From JBBDMU01 sp040878115 (GTDB lineage: Bacteria; Bacteroidota; Rhodothermia; Balneolales; Natronogracilivirgulaceae): a DNA stretch of 55,221 nt. The notes under the pieces were generated by a model. That model did not search any database and was not told the origin of the DNA. It saw only the letters and a program-made list of their open reading frames with translations. The stretch is from the NCBI GenBank assembly GCA_040878115.1, contig JBBDMV010000152.1, positions 1 to 55,221 of the forward strand, in the 5' to 3' direction. This document shows positions 9,051 through 19,153 of the stretch, one piece after another. A program made the position numbers and the translations under genes. The first letter of the stretch is position 1. Each line of letters begins with the position of its first letter.

Positions 9051-11099
9051 ATGCGATTGTTTACTATATCTTTTGTTTTAATTTTTTTAGCAACCATGCT
9101 GCCACTTGTTCAGGCCCAGGATATCGCTCATCCGGACACCCTTGAAGGGGAATCCTCCGAGTTTCTGATCGAAGCGGCAAGACTTACAGAGACCGAAGGT
9201 TCAGCTCCGTTTTCTGTTTCCATTGAACGACGAAGTGTGGCTGAAACTCAATTTGAACCGGCACTGACGCTTGATCGTGTGCTATCTGACGTCCCCGGGC
9301 TCTGGGTAAGCAACCGGGGGAACTTTGCCGTAGGGGAGCGCATTTCCATCCGCGGAATGGGCTGGCGGGCGGCTTTTGGAGTGCGCGGGATTTATGTTTT
9401 GATGGATGGCATCCCCCTAACCATGCCTGATGGACAGACCGGTATGGATATTCTTGATCCTGCTTTTATTAAACAGGCCGAGGTTATTCGCGGTCCGAGC
9501 TCCTCGTTCTGGGGCAATGCAGGAGGCGGCACCATTGTTCTCTCTACCCGGGATTTAAGCGGTAAGCCTGCAACACGTTTCCGCGCGTACACCGGATCTT
9601 ATGGAACCTATAAAATGGAAGCTTCAACCTCATCACAAATAGGTGACCATAGTTATAACCTCTTTGGCTCTTTTCTTGATCATGAAGGGTTCAGAGACCA
9701 CAGCAGCCACAGATCGACACGTCTGGGGGGCAATGCCAAACTGCACTTTTCTGATAACACCGATTTGTCTTTAACCGGCGCTTTTGTTGACGCCCCTTTT
9801 ACGCAAAACCCCAGCTCACTTACTGAGGAGGATGCCCGAAATAACCCTCGTATGGCATTTGAAAATTCCATTAATGCTAATGCTGGCAAAACCTGGCGGC
9901 AGGGCCAGGCGGGGGTAACACTTACCCACAGGACTGATTTAGGAACCCTGACGGCCACAACATACGGCATCGCCCGTGATTTGCATAACCCTTTACCTCA
10001 TGCAGATATAGAAGTAGATCGCCTGGTCGGCGGCGGGCGTATTTCTTTGCAGGATAACAGAGGCTTTTTATCCTGGGGCCTTGGTATTGATGCTTCGGTT
10101 CAGCAAGATGATCGTAGGAATTACGATTATGTTGATCCTGATGAAGACAACTACACCCGGAATGATTTGGTATTAGATCAAACTGAAACCGTTAACAATA
10201 CCGGTGTATTTTCACGGGTAGGTACGAATTGGGAGCGTTTTAACCTTTCCGCTTCTCTGCGTTATGATCATCTGGTATTTCAAAACGATGATATGCTTAT
10301 GCTTGAAGAGGATCAGTCAGGCAGCAGGAATTTTTCATCATTCAGCCCCTCTGCCGGGATTAGTTATAAAATTAATACCAATCTGCTCTACGCTAATTTT
10401 GGAACGGCCTTCCAATCACCCACTACCACCGAATTGGTAAACCGGCCGGATATGACGGGAGGCTTCAATCCCGATCTTGACCCTGAAAGAACACTGGGCA
10501 TAGAAACCGGTACCCGGGGTATGCTAACTGATCTCAACCTTAGTTATGATATAGCCGCTTATAGCATGGAGGTCCGGAATCGTTTAATTTCATCCCAAGA
10601 CCGCAGTGGGCGGGAATACTATCGAAACGAAGGTTTGACGCGAAATAATGGTATCGAAACCTATCTCGAATGGCAACCCATACCGCAGTTAACTGCCCGA
10701 ACGAGCTATACCTGGAGCAGGTTTACATTTTCACAGGAAGAAACCGATACGGAGCTTGACGGCAACCGTCTGCCCGGAATACCTGAACATCGTTTGGCGT
10801 CAACTCTACAATATTCCCCCTCCGATTTTTGGGTTGCTGTTCATATGGAGAATATTGGGGAATATTTTGCCGATGATGAAAACACGGTCACCAATGACGG
10901 ATATACTGTTTTGGATTTGCAACTTGGCCATCAGAATTTGGCTTTAACACCAAACTTGTCCGTACAACCTTTTATCAAGATTAATAATATCACCAATGTG
11001 CGTTATAATGCCTCGGTTAGTATCAACGCATATGGCGGCCGTTACTTTGAGCCGGCACCAGGACGGGTTTTTCAGGTAGGATTCACCCTGCATATTTAG
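9051..11099 (+). CDS. TonB-dependent outer-membrane receptor
   Basis: Outer-membrane active transporter of 682 residues. The ATG at 9051 gives a clean signal peptide (basic start, hydrophobic core, cleavage after VQA before QD), so the open frame upstream to 8877 is treated as non-coding. The plug domain (about residues 45-155) shows LDRVLSDVPG, RISIRGMG, VLMDGIPLTMPDG and VIRGPSSSFWGNAGGGTI. The remainder is a 22-strand-type barrel ending in the aromatic-rich GRVFQVGFTLHI. No STN or carboxypeptidase-like N-terminal domain is present. No transport partner lies beside it, so the ligand (metal chelate, cobalamin or other) cannot be assigned. Confidence 0.92.
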   Translation: MRLFTISFVLIFLATMLPLVQAQDIAHPDTLEGESSEFLIEAARLTETEGSAPFSVSIERRSVAETQFEPALTLDRVLSDVPGLWVSNRGNFAVGERISIRGMGWRAAFGVRGIYVLMDGIPLTMPDGQTGMDILDPAFIKQAEVIRGPSSSFWGNAGGGTIVLSTRDLSGKPATRFRAYTGSYGTYKMEASTSSQIGDHSYNLFGSFLDHEGFRDHSSHRSTRLGGNAKLHFSDNTDLSLTGAFVDAPFTQNPSSLTEEDARNNPRMAFENSINANAGKTWRQGQAGVTLTHRTDLGTLTATTYGIARDLHNPLPHADIEVDRLVGGGRISLQDNRGFLSWGLGIDASVQQDDRRNYDYVDPDEDNYTRNDLVLDQTETVNNTGVFSRVGTNWERFNLSASLRYDHLVFQNDDMLMLEEDQSGSRNFSSFSPSAGISYKINTNLLYANFGTAFQSPTTTELVNRPDMTGGFNPDLDPERTLGIETGTRGMLTDLNLSYDIAAYSMEVRNRLISSQDRSGREYYRNEGLTRNNGIETYLEWQPIPQLTARTSYTWSRFTFSQEETDTELDGNRLPGIPEHRLASTLQYSPSDFWVAVHMENIGEYFADDENTVTNDGYTVLDLQLGHQNLALTPNLSVQPFIKINNITNVRYNASVSINAYGGRYFEPAPGRVFQVGFTLHI

Positions 11100-11181
11100 A
11101 AGTTGGCCAGCGTGTGGATTTACGAGGTATGCATCTGCTTCTTTCCCATTTGATATGATAGGCATGTACATTGCCGTCTAA

Positions 11182-11204
11182 AGCGTAGATTATAATTTAA
11201 CGCT
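11182..11204. terminator. Palindrome between convergent genes
   Basis: AGCG/CGCT arms enclose TAGATTA/TAATTTA, giving a nearly continuous 11-bp palindrome with one bulged base. It lies between the convergent TonB receptor (+) and trmB (-). It could act as a bidirectional terminator, though neither strand has a strong T-run. Confidence 0.35.
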
Positions 11205-11235
11205 GTTTATCAGATTGAAGTGAAGATCTGAGTCT

Positions 11236-11901
11236 TTAATCCAAGCAGAATTGCACATACATGATGGTCTTTCCTGCTTTCAAATGCTTTTTCTCGTAAT
11301 ACGTCTTTATGTTCAGAAGTTCGGGTACTTCATGATTACCATAAACATCTTCAACTACTTGCAAGGCCCTGCCATTTTTTGATTTTAAAGTTTCCAGGGT
11401 ATAATCAAAAAGGCTACGATCATCAGTTTTTAAATGTATGCTGTGTCCTCTTTGTAAAATATTATGGTACATTTCTAAGAAAGGTGGTGATGTGAGCCTC
11501 TTCATCTCTTTCGTTGTACTGGGATATGGATCAGGGAATGTAATCCATATTTCTGAGACTTCGTTGGACGTGAAGTAATTTTTAATATGATCAATGAAGG
11601 CCCGAAGGTACCTGACATTGTTTAATCCGCTGTTAGATGCATACTGTGCACCTTTCCAAATTCGGTCACCCTTTATATCAATCCCAACGAAGTTCCGCTT
11701 CGGAAACTTTGCCGCCAATGCCAATAGGTAATCGCCCTTACCACATGCAAGTTCGAGTGTTATAGGATTTTCATTGCAAAAGACATCACGTTTCCAGTTT
11801 CCACGAATATCAGCGTGATCGCCTTCATCAAAATGGGCCAACTCTATGACGTTTGCAAGTTCTTGTATCTCGGCATAGCGTTGAAGCTTGTTTTTAGACA
11901 C
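11236..11901 (-). CDS. trmB: tRNA (guanine46-N7)-methyltransferase TrmB
   Basis: SAM-dependent methylation of G46 in the tRNA variable loop. The SAM-binding LELACGKGDYLLALA is followed by FVGIDIKGDRIWKGA, the TrmB signature FPDPYPSTTKEMKRLTSP (the substrate-binding loop), and HLKTDD. The 221-residue length is typical. It is 32 bp downstream of pdxH on the same strand and likely cotranscribed with it. Confidence 0.93.
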   Translation of the reverse strand: MSKNKLQRYAEIQELANVIELAHFDEGDHADIRGNWKRDVFCNENPITLELACGKGDYLLALAAKFPKRNFVGIDIKGDRIWKGAQYASNSGLNNVRYLRAFIDHIKNYFTSNEVSEIWITFPDPYPSTTKEMKRLTSPPFLEMYHNILQRGHSIHLKTDDRSLFDYTLETLKSKNGRALQVVEDVYGNHEVPELLNIKTYYEKKHLKAGKTIMYVQFCLD

Positions 11902-11933
11902 GGTTTTCAGTTAAACTTCTTTGATGTTATACA

Positions 11934-12590
11934 TTAAGGGGCCAGTCGTTCAACAGTCCATTTGTCTTCTTCTACTTTTCGGTAAACCATGCGGTCATGC
12001 AGCCGGTTAGGACGTCCTTTCCAAAACTCAATCCGCTGAGGACGTAATAGGTAACCTCCCCAGAAATCAGGCAAAGGAACCTTTTTCCCCTTAAATTTTG
12101 AAGCAATAATTTCGTGTGTTTTTTCAAGTTCATCTCTGCTTTTCAGAACTGAGCTTTGGTGGGATGCCCAGGCTCCGATCTGGCTTTCAAATGGCCGGCT
12201 ATGAAAATATTCTTCTGATATATCGCGGGGCGATTTTTCAACACTTCCTTCAATACGCACTTGTCTTTCCAGTTCAGACCAAAAGAAGACAATAGAAGCT
12301 TTGGGGTTTTCTTCCATGTCCCGGCTTTTCCTACTGGTATAGTTCGTATAAAAGGTGAAACCGTTATGGTCATATCCTTTTAATAAAACTACACGTGCAG
12401 ATGGATTCCCTTTTTTGTCGGCGGTGGACAGGGTCATTGCATTTGGATCGAGTAGGTCAGAATGGAGAGCCTGATCAAACCATAAATCAAACTGATCAAT
12501 AGGGTGTTCCTTAAGATCTTTTTCCAGCAAGCCGTCGGCTTTATAGTCTCGTCTTAACTGGGCAATTTGCTTTAGGACAGGTTTTTTCAT
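11934..12590 (-). CDS. pdxH: Pyridoxamine 5'-phosphate oxidase
   Basis: FMN-dependent oxidation of pyridoxine/pyridoxamine 5'-phosphate to PLP. It has the family layout: RVVLLKGYDHNGFTFYTNYTSRKSRD (FMN contact), ASIVFFWSELERQVRIEG, SRPFESQIGAWASHQS, and the C-terminal signature EFWKGRPNRLHDR...W..ERLAP. The 218-residue length equals the classical enzyme. PLP serves the aminotransferases nearby (HisC and the class I aminotransferase), though the link is only contextual. Confidence 0.95.
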   Translation of the reverse strand: MKKPVLKQIAQLRRDYKADGLLEKDLKEHPIDQFDLWFDQALHSDLLDPNAMTLSTADKKGNPSARVVLLKGYDHNGFTFYTNYTSRKSRDMEENPKASIVFFWSELERQVRIEGSVEKSPRDISEEYFHSRPFESQIGAWASHQSSVLKSRDELEKTHEIIASKFKGKKVPLPDFWGGYLLRPQRIEFWKGRPNRLHDRMVYRKVEEDKWTVERLAP

Positions 12591-12728
12591 TTTCTTATTT
12601 CATTTTAAAGTCCCGAAACACTATATGTCATTAAATTTGCAAGTGTTTTTTAATTGATGGCTTCCTGATTCTTTGGCTTCAAGAAACGAAGTTCCAAAAT
12701 AAGTTTTTCGCGTAAAGCTATAAGAAAC

Positions 12729-13346
12729 CTATTTATGACGTTTTTCCAGTTCAGCCACCAAAGCACTAAGTGGAACACCGCGATCAACCAGAAGCATCAT
12801 TAAATGGAAGATCAGGTCAGAGGCTTCGTAAATGAACTCTTCATTATCGTTTTTAGCTGCAATGACCGTTTCGACGGCTTCTTCACCCACTTTTTGTGCT
12901 AGTTTATCGGTTCCTTTTTTAAACATTTTAGCGGTGTAAGATCCTTCGGGCAACTCCGTCTTACGCTGGACCAACAGGTTCTCAAGCTGTCTGAGGAATG
13001 GGTAATATGCTTTAGGTGCCGGATTATCAAATTCATGAAAGCAAGATTCGTCTCCTGTGTGGCATGTAGGTCCGTGGGGTTCGGCCATAATAAGCAGGGC
13101 ATCATTATCGCAATCTTTCTGCATACTTATGAACTTTAGCGTATTACCCGAAGTTTCCCCTTTTGTCCAGAGCCGTTGCTTTGAGCGGCTATAAAATGTT
13201 ACGTTACCTGTTTTACGGGTATGTTCAACGGCTTCTTCGTCCATATAGCCAAGCATCAGAACACGATAATCTTCATAATTTTGGATGATTACCGGAACCA
13301 GCCCGTTTTCTTTTTGGAAATCTATTTCTTTGATATTCATCTTCAT
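12729..13346 (-). CDS. hisI: Bifunctional phosphoribosyl-AMP cyclohydrolase / phosphoribosyl-ATP pyrophosphatase
   Basis: HisIE fusion covering histidine steps 2 and 3. The N-terminal HisI half (about 1-105) shows VLMLGYMDEEAVEHT, FYSRSKQRLWTKGETSGN and CDNDALL with metal-binding cysteines (GPTCHTGDESCF). The C-terminal HisE half (about 115-205) shows KKGTDKLAQKVGEEAVETVIAA and EASDLIFHLMMLL. The length matches other HisIE fusions. An alternative start is the ATG two codons in (13340). It is separated from the other his genes by gltB and hisF. Confidence 0.95.
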   Translation of the reverse strand: MKMNIKEIDFQKENGLVPVIIQNYEDYRVLMLGYMDEEAVEHTRKTGNVTFYSRSKQRLWTKGETSGNTLKFISMQKDCDNDALLIMAEPHGPTCHTGDESCFHEFDNPAPKAYYPFLRQLENLLVQRKTELPEGSYTAKMFKKGTDKLAQKVGEEAVETVIAAKNDNEEFIYEASDLIFHLMMLLVDRGVPLSALVAELEKRHK

Positions 13347-13471
13347 AAGATAGGGTTAACAACAATGAACAAAAAGTAGGTAGGCATCTCTTTTTGAGAG
13401 GAGTTTTAAGACAAGTTACGTAAGCTCAATATTTGTCAGGTAAAAGTGTAGTTATCAATCAACCACAATGA

Positions 13472-13521
13472 ACACAAAGGTTGCAATAATAACGGAGTGA
13501 AAAAAATTGCTTCCTTTGTGT
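13472..13521 (-). terminator. Long hairpin just downstream of gltB
   Basis: ACACAAAGGTTGCAAT (13472-13487) and ATTGCTTCCTTTGTGT (13506-13521) form a 16-bp stem with two mismatches, beginning 14 bp after the gltB stop. It probably terminates gltB transcription or stabilises its 3' end. The sequence also looks like a dispersed CACAAAGG-type repeat. Confidence 0.45.
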
Positions 13522-13534
13522 CCATCGGGCTGCA

Positions 13535-16500
13535 TCAAGCTGCTGCTTCGGATGATTCCTGTTCATCAATAATCATTTTGGCCACCACGCCAATTGGGAG
13601 GAGCTTGATGTAGAGCTGTTTTGTTGTATCCCAGTCTTCGAGACTGGCTGCTGCAGTGTTACTTCCGGTTTTTTTATGATAATCCGTCATTAGAGCTTTC
13701 AGTTCATCATAATCTGAATCAACCATGTCCACTTTGGTGATGTACTCATCATTAACGTGAGAGAGCTGGTCCTTGCGTAAGTAAAGTTGACCACCTGTCA
13801 TACCGGCTCCCACATTATGCGAAACTTCACCGAGAATAAGTACGATACCATTGGTCATGTATTCACAGGCGTGAAGACCCGTGCCCTCTACTACAGCCGT
13901 TGCGCCACTGTTTCGAACAGCAAAACGATCACCTGCACGACCATAAACATAAAGTATGCCCTCGGTCGCTCCATACATCGCACAATTTCCTATTATTGCA
14001 TTTTTAGCAGGATCGAATGTAGCCATTTCTTTTGGACGGATAACCATTTGGCCGCCCGACATGGTTTTGCAGACGGAATCATTTGCTTCACCACGGAGCT
14101 CTATGTCCAGCCCTTCAACCATAAAGACACCAAAACCCTGGCCAGCACTACCATCAAACTTAATGCTTATATTCCCTCCAAAACGGAAGTCTTCTCCATT
14201 CCCATTTTTGCTTATAAGTGCCCGTTTTCTTTTACTGTGAATGCGCGAGGCAATTTCACCGGATAGGGTGGATAATGCAGCCCGGTCTGTAGTTTTAATT
14301 TTATAGGAAAGCTCAATGCTTCCTTCATCATCAAGTACTTTTTTACAGTCACTTAGAATTTTACTGTTTAAATCATTGATACCTTCAAAGAACAGATTGT
14401 CTTTAGTATTTCGACCTGTATGTGATTCATTAAGGAAGAAGCCAAGGTCGATTTTCTTACGATCGATCAGCTGAGCATGGTTTTCGTTGACCTCGAGCAG
14501 GTCTTTTCGTCCGATCAATTGATCCACTGAAGATACGCCGAGTTGGGCAAGGGTCTGGCGAAGATCATCAGCCAGGTAATTCATCATTTTTATGACGTGA
14601 TCTTTTTCGCCTTGATATTTGGCTTTAAACTTGGGATCGTGTGTTGCTATACCTGTCGGACATGTATTTTTCTCACAAACTCTGGCCATCACACAACCTT
14701 GCGCAACAAGCAAAAGCTTGCCAAACTCGAACTCTTCACCGCCAAGGATAGCGGCAATGGCCAGGTCTTTGCCTGTACTGAGGCCACCATCAACACGTAA
14801 TTTTACATTCTCACGAAGTCCATTTATGCTCAATGCCTCATGGACCTCGGTCAGGCCAAACTCCCATGGCAGGCCTGCATGTTTCATTGAACTCAGTGTA
14901 GCTGCGCCTGTGCCACCATCGCCTCCTGATATGTGTATTACATCAGCTCCGGCTTTGGCTACACCTACGGCAATTGTGCCTATATTGGCACCTGCCACTA
15001 GTTTTACGTTGATGTTAAGGGAAGGCTTGAGCTGCTTAAGTTCATAAATAAGCTGCTTGAGATCCTCAATGCTGTAAATATCATGAAGTGGGGGAGGGGA
15101 AATGAGATCGAACCCCGGATTGGCATGTCGTGCACGGGCAATATCCTCATTAACTTTGATGCCCATAAGCTGTCCACCCTCGCCGGGTTTCGCTCCCTGG
15201 GCAATCTTGATTTGGACACCCTCGCCGGAGACGATATACTCAGCGGTTACTCCAAAACGGGCTGATGCAACCTGCTTAATGGCGGCTGTTACTCCATTTT
15301 TGAAGTAATATGGATTTTCCCCGCCTTCACCACTATTGCTGCGACCACCAATTTCCTTCATCGCCAGGAAAATATCACGCTGTGACTCAGCACTGATAGC
15401 TCCAAAAGACATGGCCCCGGAACCAAACTTGACCTGAATGGCTTTTCTGGTTTCTACTTTATCTATGTCAATAGGGTTTTCGGAACGTTTAAGCTTAAAC
15501 AGGTGCCGAATGTTTACCGGATCATCAATCTGGCCAAATTTGAGATATTCGTTATATAGCTCAGCAGCTTTGTCTTTGGCATGGTTCTCACGGACCAGGT
15601 CGTGCACAACTTTAGACCGGGAGTTGGTCATGGAATGCTTCTCACCTTTTTTGCCGCGGTTATGTTCTTTGAATTGGTAGGTATGGATAAGTTTTTCGTC
15701 TTCTTCGGCCTCGTTAGCACGTTCTGTATTGTGCAAAATTTGCTCAACCAATTCGTCCAGGCCAATGCCGCTGATGGGGCTGTACAGCCCGGGAAAGAAA
15801 TCTCTGGCAATATCATCTCCTATACCGACTGCCATAAAAAGCTTCGAACTTTGGTAGCTCTTGACTACGGAAATCCCTGACTTCGACATGATCTTTAGTA
15901 GACCGGATTCCAGGGCATTAATGTAATTCTTTTCCTTTAAGTCAGGCTTAAGCTCTTTAAGTCTCCGGTTTTCCTCAAAACGGGCAACTTCCAGGGCGAG
16001 GTAAGGACAAACCGCAGTAGCACCAAACCCAACTAATGCCGCTAGTTGATGAGTAGTCCGGACCTCTGCAGTATCCACCAGAATAGATGTTTTTAGTCTC
16101 AGGCCATCATCATTAAGAGCATTAACAACTGCTCTTAGCATGATCAGGCTGGGTATTGGAGGCTGATTATAGGACGAGTTGCGATCGGTCAGGATGATAA
16201 GTGCCGCCTTATGGTTCACCGCTTCAATTACCTGCTCAGTAATTCTTTTTATGGCTGACTTAAAGCCGATGGTGCCATGAGACCGCTCAAACTGCATATT
16301 GAATTCGGCAGTCTTGAAGCGTGATCCATTTTTTTGTGCCCCTTTCTGCTCGCGCAACGTTTTCATCTGTCCCAGGCTGATAACGGGGCTTTTTAGATCA
16401 TAACCTGTAGTAGGAGGTATCAGTTCTTTGGGAGCGAAAATATTCGGTCTTCTTCCCAGGTAAGTAGATAAATCGGTAACCATTTTCTCCCGCAGATAAT

Positions 16501-17965
16501 CCAGGGGAGGATTGGTAACCTGAGCAAAGTTTTGATAAAAGTAATCGAAAAAAGAGCGGGGTTGATCCGAAAAGATTGCTGGCCTGGCTGTATCACCCAT
16601 TGAGCCAATAGGTTCCTTAGCCTCTGTAATCATTGGGATCAGGTATTTTTCCAGATCTTCTTTTGTATAATTATGAAGCGTTTTTGAAGCCTTGCTGATG
16701 TCTTTATCGTTTAGCTCAGCCTCTTCGAGCGGGACAAGACGAGGATCAAATTCCGCATCGTGATTCTCGCGAGACTGGCTTGGATCACGGAAATGAATTT
16801 CTCCGTCGTCCAAATCAATTTTAATGCCGCCGCCAGCTTGCAAAGATCCTTTTTTGATAATTTTACTTTCATCTACTTCAAAAGAACCGGCTTCAGAGCT
16901 TAAATAAAGGTGATCATCGGTCATTGACCAACGGCAAGGACGAAAACCATTTCGGTCAAGACGAGCACCAAGTGATGTTCCGTTGGCATAGGTGATAAAT
17001 GCTGGTCCATCCCAGGGCTCCATTGCCCGTCTCCAGAAACGATAAAAAGAATTCTTTTGGTCAGCAGGTGGAATCATAATAGCCAGTATATCCTCCAGGT
17101 GAGGGATACTACTACGGTACATCAATGCTTCGGCCATCTCATTGAAGCTTCCGGAATCACTGATATTGGCATCCGTTAACAGTTCATCTGTTGGTAACCC
17201 CAGAGACTTTTCCCGGGAATATGCCCATGATCGATTGCTTGTGATGGTATTAATTTCGCCATTATGGCCGATCAGGCGGAATGGCTGGGCTTTATCCCAT
17301 GAAGTTTTGGTGTTGGTACTGAAACGGCGATGGAAAAGGCTAAATCGTGTTTTAAATTGCGGGTTCTGAAGATCGAGATAAAATGACTGTAGTGCGTCAG
17401 CGCGAGTTAAAGCCTTATACACGATTGTACTGGTAGAAAGGGAGGTAAAGAAAAATTCTTTAACAATACCACTTTCTCTCTCTTTGGTGCGAGTTAATTG
17501 CTTGGCTGCATACAACAGCTTCTCAAATGATTCTTTAGTGCGGCAATGTTTAGGTCGTTCGATAAAAGCATGTAGTATGCGAGGAAGTGTTTCCAGAGCA
17601 TCTTTACCCAGTATAGATTTTTGAATAGGAACATCACGGTATTTAACAACTTTCATGCCCAGATATGCAAAAGTTTCTTCAAACACCTTAAGTGCAATAC
17701 GTTGTCTTTCTGTCTCAATGGGCGTGAACAGGGTTGCAACAGCAACTTCACCTTTTTCATAACCGAAAAGTTCAAAAGGAATATCGGTCATTATGCCTGC
17801 ACCATCTCCCGTAACTTGATCTGCGCTGCACGCACCCCTATGTTCTACACAGCATAAAGCGTGTAAAGCGTCTTGTAAATTTTTGTGGGAATATTCATTC
17901 TTGCGGCTGGCAATAAATCCAACGCCGCAAGCCGATTTTTCGTCGTTATAACCGTCAGGAATCAT
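13535..17965 (-). CDS. gltB: Glutamate synthase large subunit
   Basis: Converts 2-oxoglutarate plus glutamine to two glutamates. Cys13 (SACGVGF) is the expected N-terminal nucleophile of the type II glutaminase domain, implying removal of a 12-residue propeptide. The central domain runs from about 480 to 770. The FMN-binding synthase domain (about 820-1190) contains GEGGENPYYF, SGEGVQIKIAQGAKPGEGG and GGDGGTGAA, and the 3Fe-4S ligands C-x5-C-x4-C lie near 1088-1100. The C-terminal GXGXG beta-helix is rich in G..MxGG repeats. At 1476 residues it is full length. No small subunit (GltD) is adjacent, so whether the reductant is NADPH via GltD or ferredoxin is open. It sits between hisF and hisIE. 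Confidence 0.96.
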   Translation of the reverse strand: MIPDGYNDEKSACGVGFIASRKNEYSHKNLQDALHALCCVEHRGACSADQVTGDGAGIMTDIPFELFGYEKGEVAVATLFTPIETERQRIALKVFEETFAYLGMKVVKYRDVPIQKSILGKDALETLPRILHAFIERPKHCRTKESFEKLLYAAKQLTRTKERESGIVKEFFFTSLSTSTIVYKALTRADALQSFYLDLQNPQFKTRFSLFHRRFSTNTKTSWDKAQPFRLIGHNGEINTITSNRSWAYSREKSLGLPTDELLTDANISDSGSFNEMAEALMYRSSIPHLEDILAIMIPPADQKNSFYRFWRRAMEPWDGPAFITYANGTSLGARLDRNGFRPCRWSMTDDHLYLSSEAGSFEVDESKIIKKGSLQAGGGIKIDLDDGEIHFRDPSQSRENHDAEFDPRLVPLEEAELNDKDISKASKTLHNYTKEDLEKYLIPMITEAKEPIGSMGDTARPAIFSDQPRSFFDYFYQNFAQVTNPPLDYLREKMVTDLSTYLGRRPNIFAPKELIPPTTGYDLKSPVISLGQMKTLREQKGAQKNGSRFKTAEFNMQFERSHGTIGFKSAIKRITEQVIEAVNHKAALIILTDRNSSYNQPPIPSLIMLRAVVNALNDDGLRLKTSILVDTAEVRTTHQLAALVGFGATAVCPYLALEVARFEENRRLKELKPDLKEKNYINALESGLLKIMSKSGISVVKSYQSSKLFMAVGIGDDIARDFFPGLYSPISGIGLDELVEQILHNTERANEAEEDEKLIHTYQFKEHNRGKKGEKHSMTNSRSKVVHDLVRENHAKDKAAELYNEYLKFGQIDDPVNIRHLFKLKRSENPIDIDKVETRKAIQVKFGSGAMSFGAISAESQRDIFLAMKEIGGRSNSGEGGENPYYFKNGVTAAIKQVASARFGVTAEYIVSGEGVQIKIAQGAKPGEGGQLMGIKVNEDIARARHANPGFDLISPPPLHDIYSIEDLKQLIYELKQLKPSLNINVKLVAGANIGTIAVGVAKAGADVIHISGGDGGTGAATLSSMKHAGLPWEFGLTEVHEALSINGLRENVKLRVDGGLSTGKDLAIAAILGGEEFEFGKLLLVAQGCVMARVCEKNTCPTGIATHDPKFKAKYQGEKDHVIKMMNYLADDLRQTLAQLGVSSVDQLIGRKDLLEVNENHAQLIDRKKIDLGFFLNESHTGRNTKDNLFFEGINDLNSKILSDCKKVLDDEGSIELSYKIKTTDRAALSTLSGEIASRIHSKRKRALISKNGNGEDFRFGGNISIKFDGSAGQGFGVFMVEGLDIELRGEANDSVCKTMSGGQMVIRPKEMATFDPAKNAIIGNCAMYGATEGILYVYGRAGDRFAVRNSGATAVVEGTGLHACEYMTNGIVLILGEVSHNVGAGMTGGQLYLRKDQLSHVNDEYITKVDMVDSDYDELKALMTDYHKKTGSNTAAASLEDWDTTKQLYIKLLPIGVVAKMIIDEQESSEAAA

Positions 17966-18216
17966 CTGTGATTTTTTTCTTGTAAGTTAGGAATTGTCCT
18001 TTTTAAGCTTCCAAAGCTAATTTAGCAAGTTCGAGTCTTATAAGTACTCAAAAAAAATCGTCTATGTCAAATAAAAATATAGTACTTAGTCCAATGTCAA
18101 GTGAAGAAGCGCTTTTTTAAACAAGGATGAGTAAAAAATAATTTTGATATTCTTATACTGTTAAAATTCGTTGTTATTGTATTTTAACAGGTGATTTCCT
18201 GTTCTCAACACCATAA

Positions 18217-18978
18217 TTAAACTCCATTTCGAACAGTAATACCGGACAGGTGGAAAGCTTCTTTTAGATCTTCTATTTCTATTTCACGATAGTGAAAAAT
18301 ACTGGCGGCAAGAATAGCATCAGCTTTCCCTTTATTTACGGCATCAATGCAATGTTCTATTGTTCCCGCTCCGCCACTTGCAATCAATGGAATTGGAACA
18401 TTACTGGAAATTACACTCAGAATTTCGTTGTCAAAACCGGTTTTGGTTCCGTCACGGTCCATACTGGTCAGCATGATCTCACCAGCCCCGCGTTCAGCCA
18501 CTTCTCTGCACCAATCCAAAGTTTCTTTGCCTGTGTCAAGTTGTCCGGCATTAATAAATACATGCCATTCACCATTCACGCGTTTTGAGTCGACAGCAGC
18601 TACCACGCATTGAGAACCAAACCGATCGGCGGCACGAGTAATAAGGTCAGGGTCACGCGCAATACTGCTGTTCAGAGATACTTTATCGGCACCGGCCTTC
18701 AATAAGTCGGAAATTTCATCCTCACTTTTTATGCCTCCACCTACTGTAAAAGGAATGTTGATTTGACGTGCAATTTGCTCAACCAGAGGGATCAGGGTCC
18801 TCCTCTTTTCATTAGTGGCTGTAATGTCTAAAAAGATGAGTTCATCGGCGCCCTCTTCAGAATATCTTTTAGCCAGCTCTATCGGGTCACCGGCATCACG
18901 TAAACCTACGAAGTTAACACCTTTAACTGTTCTTCCATTTTTTATATCCAGGCAGGGGATAACTCGTTTAGCAAGCAT
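18217..18978 (-). CDS. hisF: Imidazole glycerol phosphate synthase cyclase subunit HisF
   Basis: (beta/alpha)8 barrel that takes ammonia from HisH and makes IGP plus AICAR from PRFAR. Catalytic Asp11 lies in CLDIKNGR and the second Asp in VAAVDSKRVNG. Phosphate-binding GGGI and ASGGAG loops are present, and the 253-residue length is standard. Its partner HisH is 6.4 kb away at 25388, across an unrelated block of genes. The 250 bp between hisF and gltB is AT-rich with no further gene. Confidence 0.97.
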   Translation of the reverse strand: MLAKRVIPCLDIKNGRTVKGVNFVGLRDAGDPIELAKRYSEEGADELIFLDITATNEKRRTLIPLVEQIARQINIPFTVGGGIKSEDEISDLLKAGADKVSLNSSIARDPDLITRAADRFGSQCVVAAVDSKRVNGEWHVFINAGQLDTGKETLDWCREVAERGAGEIMLTSMDRDGTKTGFDNEILSVISSNVPIPLIASGGAGTIEHCIDAVNKGKADAILAASIFHYREIEIEDLKEAFHLSGITVRNGV

Positions 18979-19071
18979 AAAGTTAAGAGTCGGGGTTTAT
19001 AAAATATTTTCTTTACTTTAAGATATAAAAGCAATCGCATTAGTTTTCGTTTATTTACGGTAGTTTTTAAA

Positions 19072-19100
19072 TTGAAGGGTTTTCCTGCTTTCTACTTTTG
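19072..19100 (+). promoter_or_regulatory. Candidate FCB-type promoter for the BLUF-cyclase gene
   Basis: TTG at 19072-19074, an 18-nt spacer, then TACTTTTG at 19093-19100, matching the Bacteroidetes-style -33 TTG / -7 TAnnTTTG pattern. Transcription would start near 19107, giving a leader of about 50 nt before the ATG at 19154. Assignment depends on this organism using that promoter class. Confidence 0.45.
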
Positions 19101-19153
19101 TTTATATGCTATAAAAATCCACTCAGAATGCAGTTTAGTTTACAATTTAAAAT

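Noticed and set aside
17966..18216. TAGCTTTG -7-like element upstream of gltB
   Set aside because: No TTG at a suitable distance on the same strand.
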